Source of the DNA: Candidatus Leptovillus gracilis
GTDB taxonomy: Bacteria; Chloroflexota; Anaerolineae; Promineifilales; Promineifilaceae
Direction: 5' to 3'
NCBI GenBank assembly: GCA_016716065.1
Contig: JADJXA010000025.1
Span: 248,001-312,000, forward strand
Length of the DNA stretch: 64,000 bases
How positions within the stretch are numbered: position 1 is the stretch's first letter; the number at the start of each line of letters is the position of its first letter. This document shows, piece by piece, positions 42,877-51,582 of the stretch. A program made the position numbers and the translations under genes. The notes under the pieces are model-generated. The model saw nothing but the letters and a program-made list of their open reading frames with translations, made no database searches and was not told the DNA's origin.

Positions 42877-43236
42877 TTACCTTGATTTAAGGGAAAGTAC
42901 AAGCAGCCGGGTTCTGTATTCGCAGGCGACGGCAGGGAGGGCAACAGTACCGCTCCTCCCAAAAACCTCGCACCAGATTCTAACGCACTGCCTGCCCCGG
43001 AAACCTGACCACATGCTTTTCATGTGGCCATGCTTTTCCTGTGGCCTTGCATCGCTTTATTGCTCCGAAACCTGGAAGGGTCCGATGCTTCAAGGGCAAA
43101 AGCGAGCAGCATGTGCCTGTTGCATCGCCGATTTTCGACCTGGTTTAATTTCGCCAACAGCAGCATGAAAGGGGAACTTTGTAACGGTCGTTGGTACCAA
43201 CGGCCGTACCGCCAAATCAGGTCGCAGGTTCCCGCT
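42877..43236. other. Intergenic region with a short direct repeat
   Basis: No gene recognised. catgcttttcatgtggc and catgcttttcctgtggc lie side by side at 43012-43045; the first also forms a small hairpin with its flank. Confidence 0.4.
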
Positions 43237-43276
43237 AAAACAAAACCGCCCCGTCGAAACGGAGCGGTTTTGTTTT
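43237..43276. terminator. Strong bidirectional rho-independent terminator-like hairpin
   Basis: aaaacaaaaccgc (43237-43249) and gcggttttgtttt (43264-43276) pair perfectly, and inside them ccgt/acgg closes a cgaa tetraloop. A-rich 5' and T-rich 3' arms allow termination on either strand. No gene ends close by on the plus strand, so its cognate transcript is unclear. Confidence 0.7.
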
Positions 43277-43650
43277 GTCTTCAGACCAGGAGGGCGGCCT
43301 GAAGACCGTAGGGCGGGCAATACGTATACGAGAAAGGAGGGTGTATTTACCCTGAGTCCAGCGGAGCGTTCCAGTCGCGTTTCTCTCGTGCCAGTTTTTG
43401 GGGGGGAGGAATTTCTCTCTCGTATATAACCCCACTGAACCTGCCCATAGTATACAAAACTTTGCGCCAGATTTCATCCACCGTATCGCCAATTAGTCGG
43501 CCAATTTGCCGTCAAGGGCTGTTTACCTCTGTCTGAGGTCGCCTGCGGGCCAATCAGTCAGCCAACCTGCTGGTTGCGCCAGTGTCTGGTGGTACGTCAC
43601 GGTTGTATCCTATCCAGATGTTTGCCCTGAGCGCATAATGGGGGAAAATT
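43277..43650. other. Intergenic region upstream of the PHAX-domain gene
   Basis: No gene recognised. The region contains acgagaaa and tttctctcgt segments that can pair imperfectly, and several tata-rich boxes (gtatac at 43323, gtatataac at 43421) that may belong to promoters. Confidence 0.35.
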
Positions 43651-44427
43651 ATGTCTATGCCCATCACTTATGAAGAGATTTCCACGGCCGCCAACGACAT
43701 CGCCGCCCAACTCCAGGAGACCCATCCCCCGGCCATCCTGCAAATCCGGCGCATTGTAGAGCAGATCGGCGTCGAAGCAGCTTACGAATTCCTGCAGAAG
43801 GCGCTGGAAGTAGAAGCCAGAGGAGGGATGCTCACGTACGACGAGAAGCAACGCCGCACGCCTGGCGGAACCTTCTTCTACATCGTGCGCGGACAGGTAA
43901 CACCGGAGATCCGGCGTATTCTCTGGCCCTGGAACCGCAAGAAGAGGAACGTTAAATCTGAGTCGAAGCCAGAGCCGCCAACGGATCGTCCTGAACGTAA
44001 ACCAACTGCCCGACCCGTGCGCAAGGCGATATCCCAGCCGCCCATCTTGCCCTGGGATGAGCGAGAAACGCTTGTTTCGCCAGCGCTGACTGAAAAAGGA
44101 ACTGCATCTACAGTGAAAATCACCCTCGTTGGTCGCCCTGGTAAAGTTATTGAACGACCCGATGCTGTCATTCTGACGATGACTGCGCCCAAGCCCCCTG
44201 CCCTACCCAAAGGTTTGCCGATATTGCCGGAAACGGCAGTGACCGTCTATCTGGTCTATGTTGCCCGCAAACAGTGGGACAAGGTGGCAGCGGCTATCCA
44301 GAACCCGGAAGATAAGCTGGTTATCGAGGGCTACCCTTTCCTGGACGCCAAACTGAATGTCATCGGCGTGCTAACGCAGAATGTCAACACGGTCATGCTG
44401 CAACGCGCTGCCCGTATCAGGGAATAG
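43651..44427 (+). CDS. PHAX-type RNA-binding domain protein
   Basis: 258 residues. Residues about 25-90 (ILQIRRIVEQIGVEAAYEFLQKALEVEARGGMLTYDEKQRRTPGGTFFYIVRG) match the RNA-binding domain first known from the eukaryotic snRNA export adaptor PHAX, with the conserved GGM and RRTPGG motifs. Bacterial members occur mostly in cyanobacteria and Chloroflexota. A basic Pro-rich linker follows, then a C-terminal beta domain (TVKITLVGRPGKVIERPDAVILTM...EGYPFLDAKLNVIGVLTQNVNTVML). It is a single gene on the plus strand. The likely role is RNA binding in the cytoplasm; the bound RNA is unknown. The small-RNA array 1.7 kb downstream is a tempting partner, but that is speculation. Confidence 0.75.
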   Translation: MSMPITYEEISTAANDIAAQLQETHPPAILQIRRIVEQIGVEAAYEFLQKALEVEARGGMLTYDEKQRRTPGGTFFYIVRGQVTPEIRRILWPWNRKKRNVKSESKPEPPTDRPERKPTARPVRKAISQPPILPWDERETLVSPALTEKGTASTVKITLVGRPGKVIERPDAVILTMTAPKPPALPKGLPILPETAVTVYLVYVARKQWDKVAAAIQNPEDKLVIEGYPFLDAKLNVIGVLTQNVNTVMLQRAARIRE

Positions 44428-44680
44428 TCAACCCCTGCCCTGTCCCGTCCCCGGCCATACCGCCTGCTCCTTTATTGGGTTTCCTCCGCCGCTGCCAGCT
44501 GCCTGCCGCAGTATTCCCCCTTGTAGGTTCCCTCCCCTCCCTCCCGCTGCGCCGCACCCGACGGCTTCGCATAACCACCAAGCACCTCGCCCCCCAGATA
44601 TAGGGACAAAAAGCGAAGACTGAGAATTTATCCCTATAATGAGCGCAGCTTTTTTCCGCCTAAATAAACAAAAAAGTGTT

Positions 44681-46045
44681 TCAACTTCCCTGTACCGGTC
44701 GCCAGAGGATGAAACGGCCGTTTTTCGTCTTGTGCTGCCGCCAATAACGCACGTCGCCCACCCGTGGTCCGCGCGCTTGCCCGGCGGAACGGCCGTTGGG
44801 GTAATATCGCTTCTCTGGCTGTTGCACCTCTCCCTCCGTCTCAATGTTCCCCGGCATCCCTTTCATAACCAGGTCTTCGAGTTGGCGGTTGATGCGCTTC
44901 TGCCGGCCCTTAGGCCGCTGCTGGTGCTGTCCCCCATAACTGTTGGGTAGCTGCCAGGCCAGATAGCTCTTACCTTGCTTGCCTTGTTCGCCGCGATAAT
45001 CTCTTAACTCAAACAATGCCTGCCCTTGATGCCAGGCCCGTTCCTCCTTGTTCATCTCACTGGCCGTTTCGCCTATGGCGAAGTTGGCCTGCGGACGCAA
45101 CCTCAGCCGCGCTTCATAGGCCCGTTGACTCGACCGCCCTACTCCACTAAGGCCGGCCAATGTGTCGCGAGCGATGGGCACCGCCTGTCCTTCAGGTGAT
45201 CTCCCCTTTGTCGCGCCGCTTCCTGCTCGCACGCGGCCGCTATGGAAGGCCGCGTACAGATGGGCGCGGAAGGCGCCAATGCCTTCCAGCAAAGCGTTTA
45301 CCGGCAAGGCCACCGGTCGGCCACTCAAGCGTGCGACGCCCAACACATGGGCGACTCGCGCCGTCGAATGCAGCCAGATGTGTGTTTTATCCCGTGTCCA
45401 AAACAGCCCCTCCCCATCTCGCAGCAGATTGCGCATTTGCCGTTTGCCACAGAGATATAGCTCTGAGTTTCTGTTGGTGAGTTGTTGTCGGATAATGTCT
45501 ACGCGAAATACACCCCGGCCTTCAGGGTCGAGATGATGCAGCATAAGCCAGAGCCGTCCCGGCGCGCTCATCTCATGGCGCAGCATAGCCAGGCCGATGT
45601 CCGGATATAGTTTGACAGATGGGCAACACGGAAGTCTTTCCGGCGGTAGGCCACCAGACGCGGCCTGGGGAGCGAAACGCGCACCAGGCGACACATCGTC
45701 CCCGGCTGGCGGTTGAGGCATCACGGGCATAACAGCCCGGCGGAGAACGGCCGCCAGAGGCTCGCTCCCCCACCCCAGATGAGCCGGCAGGCTGGCGATG
45801 ATCTGAGGCAAAGCGGCCGTTTCCGGGCATGGAACGGCCGCGGAGAAACCGCGCTCCCCATCGGCCGGAGACGCAGCAGCCAGGCGCACCACAGGCTCAG
45901 GGTTCGCCTGTGGTCGGGCCAGAGCAGACTGCTCTGCGAGCGCGCAAGCTGCCGGGCGCTGCGCCTGAGTTTGTGTCCGCAGCTGATACAGCCGACGATT
46001 GGCCGCCAGCAGTTCTGGCGACGCCGCGGTCATACAGTCGTCCAT
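44681..46045 (-). CDS. Initiator-like DNA-binding protein, paralogue of 62304-63743
   Basis: About 454 residues from ATG 46045; a TTG at 46063 and an ATG at 46033 are alternatives, and the paralogue favours starting close to MTAASPELLAANRRL. Shared blocks: ELLAANRRLYQLR at the start, PAHLGWGSEPLAAVLR, GRLWLMLHHLDPEGRGVF, a winged-helix-like QMRNLLRDGEGLFW, ALPVNALLEGIGAFRAHLYAAFHSGR, the helix-turn-helix LAGLSGVGRSSQRAYEARLRLRPQANFAIG, and LAWQLPNSYGGQHQQRPKGRQKRINRQL. No named family is recognised. Winged-helix plus HTH architecture on an element suggests a replication initiator or regulator. A divergent promoter with a palindromic spacer lies 40-85 bp upstream. Confidence 0.65.
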   Translation of the reverse strand: MDDCMTAASPELLAANRRLYQLRTQTQAQRPAACALAEQSALARPQANPEPVVRLAAASPADGERGFSAAVPCPETAALPQIIASLPAHLGWGSEPLAAVLRRAVMPVMPQPPAGDDVSPGARFAPQAASGGLPPERLPCCPSVKLYPDIGLAMLRHEMSAPGRLWLMLHHLDPEGRGVFRVDIIRQQLTNRNSELYLCGKRQMRNLLRDGEGLFWTRDKTHIWLHSTARVAHVLGVARLSGRPVALPVNALLEGIGAFRAHLYAAFHSGRVRAGSGATKGRSPEGQAVPIARDTLAGLSGVGRSSQRAYEARLRLRPQANFAIGETASEMNKEERAWHQGQALFELRDYRGEQGKQGKSYLAWQLPNSYGGQHQQRPKGRQKRINRQLEDLVMKGMPGNIETEGEVQQPEKRYYPNGRSAGQARGPRVGDVRYWRQHKTKNGRFILWRPVQGS

Positions 46046-46101
46046 GCGGCAGTCACGGGCCAACCGATGCGGTCAATGGTTGTACACGCATGTGACAACT
46101 A

Positions 46102-46130
46102 TTGACACAGGGATCGGCCTGTGCTATTCT
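46102..46130 (+). promoter_or_regulatory. Sigma-70-type promoter of small RNA unit 1, with palindrome in the spacer
   Basis: TTGACA (46102-46107), 17-bp spacer, TATTCT (46125-46130). The spacer region holds CACAGG...CCTGTG, an inverted repeat that could bind a repressor. It points away from the initiator-like gene. Confidence 0.7.
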
Positions 46131-46136
46131 CCTAAA

Positions 46137-46301
46137 TGAAATTGTCCGCATAGGAGATACAGACATATCTCCCCCCTCCCCAATGAAGGGGCTTCATAAT
46201 CAGGTCAGGATGTTGACGCATCCAAAACCTTCAAAGTATGCGGTTAAGACAACAACTAAACTCTATGCAGAAGAAGCCAGTATTGCCGCACTGGCTTTTT
46301 T
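46137..46301 (+). ncRNA. Candidate small structured RNA 1
   Basis: Deduced transcript of about 165 nt between a good promoter and a rho-independent terminator. Hairpins: GGAGATA/TATCTCC (46153-46172); CCCC-AATGAA-GGGG (46178-46191); GGATG/CATCC (46208-46223); and the terminator AGCCAGT/ACTGGCT (46275-46296) followed by six Ts. No credible reading frame. The second and third hairpins have matching counterparts with compensatory changes in unit 2, which supports a real structured RNA. Function unknown. Confidence 0.6.
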
Positions 46302-46515
46302 GCATTTTTGGCAGACCAGGCTGCCAACCAGTACCAACCAAAAGATGTAGATTTTGATTAGCACTGGTCCACAGCTAAGCCTCATCATTGAACCCCTGTC
46401 TTGTAAACGATATCCTCATGCCATACGCCTTTCTCTGGGCAGCTACCTGTCTGGGCAGACCGCCTGCCTTGGGCCTGCCTGTGCCTGAGCCAAGTTGTCT
46501 CCGGGCAAACCACCT

Positions 46516-46544
46516 TTGACTTTTTACTCCGTCTGTGCTAACTT
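46516..46544 (+). promoter_or_regulatory. Promoter of small RNA unit 2
   Basis: TTGACT (46516-46521), 17-bp spacer, TAACTT (46539-46544). Confidence 0.6.
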
Positions 46545-46550
46545 AATAAG

Positions 46551-46695
46551 CGCAAGGGGCAAAAAGAACCCCTCCCTAATAAAAGGGTTTCGCACTGAAG
46601 GCGATGCCAACGCCCAATAGTCAGCGAAAGATGCAATTCAAAGACAGAAATCATTGAAGGCCAGGTAATGCCAATACCTGGCCTTCTTTATTTGT
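46551..46695 (+). ncRNA. Candidate small structured RNA 2 (related to RNA 1)
   Basis: About 145 nt. AGGGG/CCCCT hairpin (46555-46573); CCCT-AATAAA-AGGG (46574-46587), matching the RNA 1 hairpin with the same AATRAA loop; GGCG/CGCC (46600-46614) enclosed by TTTCGC/GCGAAA (46588-46593, 46624-46629); and a 12-bp terminator stem GAAGGCCAGGTA/TACCTGGCCTTC (46656-46686) followed by ttatttg. No coding frame. Confidence 0.6.
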
Positions 46696-46871
46696 TAACT
46701 GGGCTGCCACACCCAGGAATAACCACATGAGCGCCATGCAAGCCAAAGCGGCCCACAGACATGTAGATGTTGAGTCCACTGACGATATAAGGAAATAAAG
46801 TGTGTAAGGTCTCGACCGCGAGGACCACCGCCATTCTCCTGTATACAATTGGCGGTGAAAGCTAGGGATAC

Positions 46872-46900
46872 TTGACCGGTAATGGGAAATCGGTCATAAT
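46872..46900 (+). promoter_or_regulatory. Promoter of small RNA unit 3, with overlapping inverted repeat
   Basis: TTGACC (46872-46877), 17-bp spacer, CATAAT (46895-46900). GACCG and CGGTC form an inverted repeat from 46874 to 46896, a possible operator. Upstream, accgcca (46827-46833) and tggcggt (46850-46856) form another hairpin. Confidence 0.55.
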
Positions 46901-46906
46901 CAGCTT

Positions 46907-46970
46907 TACACCGTCAGCCCCATCGGTAACAACGCTCCGGCAAAAGCTCAGTTACCAGGGGCTTTTTTTT
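46907..46970 (+). ncRNA. Candidate short RNA 3 with strong terminator
   Basis: About 60 nt from the promoter to the terminator. AGCCCC (46916-46921) pairs with GGGGCT (46958-46963), and GGTAAC (46925-46930) with GTTACC (46951-46956); a T-run follows. Almost the whole transcript is the terminator hairpin, so it may be a leader or attenuator product rather than a functional RNA. No clear likeness to RNAs 1 and 2. Confidence 0.45.
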
Positions 46971-47013
46971 TGCTTGCTGCACAATTACAGCAAATGTTTT
47001 AAACCCTTCTGCA

Positions 47014-47403
47014 TTATACATAATCACCCTGTTTAGGCAAAGTACCATCTTGCCCTGCCCACCCCAATTCTCTCTGTTTCGCCCTTGCCATGCCACCAGT
47101 ATAAGTCGTCTGACGTTGCCCCGATACCTCGGTCTTTGACACCTGAACCGTTAGCTCATCCTGCACCACGACGACGCCAGTCTGGAGAAGCATAACCAAA
47201 CATTCGCTGCGATTCTGCGCCCCGACAGCGCGATAAATCTCCTTCAAATATTTCTTTACCGCGTTTTCGCTCACATGCAGACGCTGCGCCAGGTCGCTGT
47301 TCGTAGCCGCGGGATTAGCAACCAGAACCTCTAACAGCTCCATTTGTCGCGGCGTTAGTTCGCACAACGGGTTATCGCATCGGTAGCAAAGCGCCAGGGG
47401 CAT
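47014..47403 (-). CDS. Orphan LuxR/GerE-type DNA-binding regulator
   Basis: 129 residues. Residues about 15-75 form a complete LuxR-type helix-turn-helix: LTPRQMELLEVLVANPAATNSDLAQRLHVSENAVKKYLKEIYRAVGAQNRSE. There is no receiver domain; the C-terminal part (DELTVQVSKTEVSGQRQTTYTGG...) is unstructured-looking. The ATG abuts the histidine-kinase stop codon, so the two are co-translated. With no receiver, it may respond by other contacts or by co-expression. The last residues run into the terminator region of small RNA 3 on the opposite strand. Confidence 0.75.
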   Translation of the reverse strand: MPLALCYRCDNPLCELTPRQMELLEVLVANPAATNSDLAQRLHVSENAVKKYLKEIYRAVGAQNRSECLVMLLQTGVVVVQDELTVQVSKTEVSGQRQTTYTGGMARAKQRELGWAGQDGTLPKQGDYV

Positions 47404-49845
47404 TTATTCGTACATACCTCCGAGCATGGCTTCATCTCCTGAAGCCCCGACGAATGTTTTACGCGAGGGATCGGGAGGAAGGGGGCAGCGCAGCAGCACG
47501 TGGGTCCCCCGAGGGGTGTTTTCCATTACCTGCAAGTCTCCACCCACAGAATGCGCCCGTTCGTGCATCCCCACAATCCCCATACAACGCCGCCGAATAA
47601 GATCGTTGACGGACAGACCCGCTGCGGCCGTGCCCCGGCCGTCATCCACCACTTCCAACAACAGCATTTCATCGTCCCATACCAGCGTGACAAATGCGGA
47701 GTTTGCTGCGGCGTGTTTGACAACGTTGTGCAGCGATTCGGTGATGATATGGCAGACAGGCATTATCAGGTCTACCGGTACAACGCTCGCGTCTCCCGTC
47801 ACTTCGACCGTGACGGGCAGCCCATAATCTTGACGAAACTGACGTACGACAGAATTTACCGCCATCGGCAATTCCTGCTCCAGCACGGGCGGATATAAAC
47901 CCAGACAAATACCGCGCAGCGTATCCCCTGTCAACAGCAGTTCGTCTATGCCCCGCCCCAAATCGGCCACAACTTGCTGCCTGTTCCAGTCACCGGGGGT
48001 AGTGCGAATCTTATCAAGCAGGTTGGTGATAAAAAACATGCGCTGCAAGGGATCGTCGTGAATCTCCTGGGCAATCCGCTTCCGCTCCTGTTCTCGGACC
48101 AGCATAATTCGGCGCCCCAACCAGCGCGTCGCTTCAAAGAGGTAAATATTTTCGCTGGCGACCGCGAGAATTCTGGCAACACGCGCCACAAACGTGACCT
48201 GCCCAAAATTGAAATAACCGTCTATATTGGGCCGCCCTAACGCCAACAGGCCCACCGCTTCTCCCCGAACCGTGATGGGGACTATCAACTCCGTCCAATC
48301 AAAAAGCGACAACAGTGGGTGGCTCTGGGGATGCAGCGCCGTTCGCACCAGCGGCGCCGTCAATGTAGGCAAAATCAACTGCGCCTGGGCAATCAGGTCC
48401 ATCGTCGTTTCACCGACTATCGGCCGCAGGTCCCCCTGCTCGTCTTTTAAGATCATCATGACCCGGTTGCTGCCCAAGATGCGCGCCACAGAGGTGGCCA
48501 CCTGCTCTATCGTCTCAAACTCCGGATGGTTGGACAGGTCCGTAGCAAATTCAACCAGGCGTTCTTGTTCGCCGGCAATACGGCCGTATAACAGCCGCTG
48601 CATACTCTGGCTCATCGGGCGATTGGCATACAGGGCAAAAAGCAGCGCAGGCACAAATACCACGGTCGACTGGATGACGCCACCCCCAGCGGTTTCTAAC
48701 CCCAGCCAATGTCGCCCCAGGTAAAGCGTCAAGGCATACAGGCAACCGATACCCATCGTCAAAACCAACAGGTGCAGGGCGCGGCTAAAAAAGAGGTCTA
48801 GTCCCAAAAAACCTTTACGGTATATCACAAACAGATACCCGACGGGGATGAAAATCATCAGGGCGATGGCGACAGGAAAGGATAGCAGCGTGACGTCGGC
48901 CAATGCTTTGGGAACGATTGTCAACAACATAGTGGGAAAAACGCCTAACAAAAAGAAAAACAGCAAAATCCACAACTGCTGGCGCAGATAGGACGCCGGC
49001 GGTAGGCGCAGGACACGCCAGAACAAAATAACCACACAGGTTATCAGGCTCGCCGCCATCGCCAGAAAGCTGAGATCATAAAGGCTGATGCCTACGATTT
49101 CCTCAAAGCTGGTCGGCTGGGGAAACAGAACCAACACTTCGTAAGCAGCCAGAGCCGCCAGGAGCGAGGCCAGTAGCAGCAGCACGCCCAGCGTTTGGCG
49201 CGCGCGCCCACTGAGCTGGTCTACACGCGGCAAAAAGCCCAAATAGACCCAACCCACAGCCAGGAAATAAATCATGACGTGGCCGGTCACCCAGGCGCCC
49301 GGCGTGCCGGACAGCGAGGCTTGAATGCCGATCAGCACCGACGCCGACAGCAAGAAAATATACCCGGTATGCAACGCCTGCCGGTTTTCCCTTTGCACTA
49401 AAAACAGCATCAGGCTGCCAACCAACCAGCCAACCACCGCCAACAAAGAAGACGGCGCGAGAAACCAGACAAACCGTTCATCAAACGAGCCGGACACAGG
49501 CACAAGGAGAGAAAGCGTCTCACCGTCCCGTTGTACTAAAAATGTGTAGGCGTCCTGGTGCGGCAAGGGAAAAAAGGGGGACATGCGGCGTATCGCCTGG
49601 CCCTCAATGGCCACCACCACATCACCTACTTGCAGCGGTGACTCTGGGTGCGTGTGATGCGCATTATGAATGACCGAACGGGAATCTGTGTACCAGATCA
49701 TCAGTGGGGCGCCGGGCGGGTTACCCCACCAGATGTAGATCAGGCAGTAGCCCACAAACAACAATGAAAGGGCGGCCGCAACCATACGCCCATGGTAGAG
49801 GCCGGTATTGATCTGTTTTGTCACGTCGGAACGCTTCATAACCAT
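47404..49845 (-). CDS. NarL-type sensor histidine kinase with multi-helix membrane sensor, PDZ-like loop and GAF domain
   Basis: 813 residues. An N-terminal helix, then an external PDZ-like loop (LQVGDVVVAIEGQAI), then about eight membrane helices from residue 125 to 375, then a GAF-like domain (residues about 425-575), then a HisKA_3 dimerisation helix with EQERKRIAQEIHDDPLQR (phospho-acceptor His596), and a HATPase with an N-box ITESLHNVVKHA and DDGRG. ATG 49845 or the in-frame ATG at 49839 are both possible. It should phosphorylate a NarL-type regulator. The candidate partner at 50233-50907 lies upstream, separated by a terminator; the downstream overlapping LuxR-type gene lacks a phosphorylation site. 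Confidence 0.88.
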   Translation of the reverse strand: MVMKRSDVTKQINTGLYHGRMVAAALSLLFVGYCLIYIWWGNPPGAPLMIWYTDSRSVIHNAHHTHPESPLQVGDVVVAIEGQAIRRMSPFFPLPHQDAYTFLVQRDGETLSLLVPVSGSFDERFVWFLAPSSLLAVVGWLVGSLMLFLVQRENRQALHTGYIFLLSASVLIGIQASLSGTPGAWVTGHVMIYFLAVGWVYLGFLPRVDQLSGRARQTLGVLLLLASLLAALAAYEVLVLFPQPTSFEEIVGISLYDLSFLAMAASLITCVVILFWRVLRLPPASYLRQQLWILLFFFLLGVFPTMLLTIVPKALADVTLLSFPVAIALMIFIPVGYLFVIYRKGFLGLDLFFSRALHLLVLTMGIGCLYALTLYLGRHWLGLETAGGGVIQSTVVFVPALLFALYANRPMSQSMQRLLYGRIAGEQERLVEFATDLSNHPEFETIEQVATSVARILGSNRVMMILKDEQGDLRPIVGETTMDLIAQAQLILPTLTAPLVRTALHPQSHPLLSLFDWTELIVPITVRGEAVGLLALGRPNIDGYFNFGQVTFVARVARILAVASENIYLFEATRWLGRRIMLVREQERKRIAQEIHDDPLQRMFFITNLLDKIRTTPGDWNRQQVVADLGRGIDELLLTGDTLRGICLGLYPPVLEQELPMAVNSVVRQFRQDYGLPVTVEVTGDASVVPVDLIMPVCHIITESLHNVVKHAAANSAFVTLVWDDEMLLLEVVDDGRGTAAAGLSVNDLIRRRCMGIVGMHERAHSVGGDLQVMENTPRGTHVLLRCPLPPDPSRKTFVGASGDEAMLGGMYE

Positions 49846-49990
49846 CCTGTCTGCGGGCTATTGCCTCGCGCGCTTTTCGGGCTGTCACCGGGGATGGATA
49901 CCATTGGCCTGCCAGCCCTTGATTGCCTCTACGGGTCCTCGCGCATCTGTTTTCTCAAGATTCGCCCCATCATAACTGAAGAAAGACAAA

Positions 49991-50015
49991 AAAAACGGCA
50001 CTAAGTGCCGTTTTT
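49991..50015. terminator. Bidirectional terminator between response regulator and kinase
   Basis: An 11-bp stem (aaaaacggcac paired with gtgccgttttt) with a 3-nt loop. Both arms have A/T tails. It separates the response regulator transcript from the kinase gene on the minus strand. Directly beyond it taaagtactg is repeated twice (50023 and 50046). Confidence 0.72.
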
Positions 50016-50232
50016 GACCGGCTTAAAGTACTGTCTTCGCCCGTCCTAAAGTACTGCGTTGTATCCGGCAGGGAATAAAAAATCTTTGCTTTTGCGCCCG
50101 ACTTCTGGCAGCATCAGGGGATGAATCGGCATGTACCCGCCTGGCCAGGCAGGTCAGGCGGTTGGCGAGCAAGTCACGGACAGGTCGCGAGCAGGTCGTC
50201 GGTTGGCCCAGTATTCAATTGGCCGGTTCTCT

Positions 50233-50907
50233 CTACACGGGAGGAAACTGCTGCATCCGGGTGTAATAAGCCACCGCTTCAGCGGTGTTTTTGACCTCCA
50301 GCGTCCTGTACACATTCGTCAGGTGCCCTTTAAAAGCGCTCTCGGAAATGTGCAGCAGCGCCGCCAGTTCGGCATTCGGCTTATCCAGGTTTCGCATTTT
50401 GAGGAGCCATATTTCCTGCTGTCGCGCCGTCAACATGGCTACGCGGTCAGACCGGGGCGACTCAAACAGGATTTGCTGCACCGCCTTGGAGAAGAAGTTA
50501 TGCCCGGCATGGACGGTTTTTATCGCTTCCGCCAACCGTAAAGATAAAATATCTCCCTTCAGCACATACCCCCTGGCGCCGCGTCGCATAATTTCCTGGA
50601 CTTCTCCGGGGATGGCATATTGGGACAGGATAATGGCGCGCGTCTCTGGATACGCCTGGCTTAACCTGGCTATGGTATCCAGGAAGGGAAACGTGCCGCT
50701 GTCTCTGTCCCCGGCGTGCTGCGGCATACGCAAATCTAGCAGCACAATATCCGGGCGGTGCCGGGCCACCAGCGGCAGCACCTGCTCGCCGGCCATGCCC
50801 TCAGCGACGATCTTGATGTCGTCATGGTCGTCCAGGCGACTGCGAATAGCTTCGTGGATTAAAGCATGATCATCAACGACCAGGACGGTAATCGGCTTAA
50901 CTTCCAT
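50233..50907 (-). CDS. NarL/FixJ-type response regulator
   Basis: 224 residues from ATG 50907 (GAGGTG upstream; the ATG 39 bp earlier has no such site). The receiver domain has the acidic pair VVDDH, phospho-acceptor Asp58 in DIVLLDLRMPQ, a Ser/Thr switch IILSQY, and the conserved Lys in VLKGD. The LuxR-type HTH occupies about residues 155-215 (LTARQQEIWLLKMRNLDKPNAELAALLHISESAFKGHLTNVYRTLEVKNTAEA). It is the natural partner of the kinase at 47404-49845 but has its own transcript, bounded by the 49991 terminator. Confidence 0.88.
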   Translation of the reverse strand: MEVKPITVLVVDDHALIHEAIRSRLDDHDDIKIVAEGMAGEQVLPLVARHRPDIVLLDLRMPQHAGDRDSGTFPFLDTIARLSQAYPETRAIILSQYAIPGEVQEIMRRGARGYVLKGDILSLRLAEAIKTVHAGHNFFSKAVQQILFESPRSDRVAMLTARQQEIWLLKMRNLDKPNAELAALLHISESAFKGHLTNVYRTLEVKNTAEAVAYYTRMQQFPPV

Positions 50908-51582
50908 AAACACCTCGCTCTTTGTGTAGTTTGAGTTGGGTTTCAACCGCCGTCAGGCAAAATACGACAGCGGTATAGACCGTATAAGGTGACAAATGAA
51001 GACGGCCGTGTCCCGCCGGGCAGCCCAAAAAGCCGATCGGAGATTGGGCGTTTAGGCGAACTACTTAAACAATGATGGGGGATCCACAGCGGGAATCGTG
51101 TCATTTATCTCGCTTACAAGGAATCAGCGACGAAACAACAGCGCTGTTTGGGGATGGGTAGACGAGCGGGTCAGGTAATCAACAAGCCGCCCGTATCAAG
51201 CGGTTGAACCCCGGCCGGTTTTGCCTGACGCCTGCGGTATCCAACGGGGGAAATTGTACAAACCTGCCGGTTCTTGTCAAATCTTGCACCTGGCTTTCTG
51301 GTCTGTCACGCCGCCACAGCCCCACCGCTGTGGCCCGTACTGGCAATTTGGGCTTAACAGCCAATTAGAAAGTATGGGCATTAACCGCTTGCGTGCACGC
51401 ACCAACACTGGATTCTTTATTAAAGTCCAGGGATCGCTCCTTGCTTTATGGCACACGCAAGCGATCAAAAATTAGCAATTACGGTTACGCACGGTTTTCG
51501 CGTAAGGTGGTGGCAAATGAATAGGGCGCAGGCTGGATGGCCTGATCCAAGTTGTGGCATGAGTCGCCGGGGGCGAACACGC
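50908..51582. other. Intergenic region, no gene recognised
   Basis: An 84-codon plus-strand frame at 51221-51475 has mixed composition and no clear ribosome-binding site; I do not call it. Short inverted pieces (ccacagccccaccgctgtgg at 51315-51334 forms a hairpin) are present. Confidence 0.4.

Noticed and set aside
46102..46350. 82-codon frame covering small RNA 1
   Set aside because: It begins on the -35 box, has no ribosome-binding site and spans the terminator; the RNA reading is better supported.
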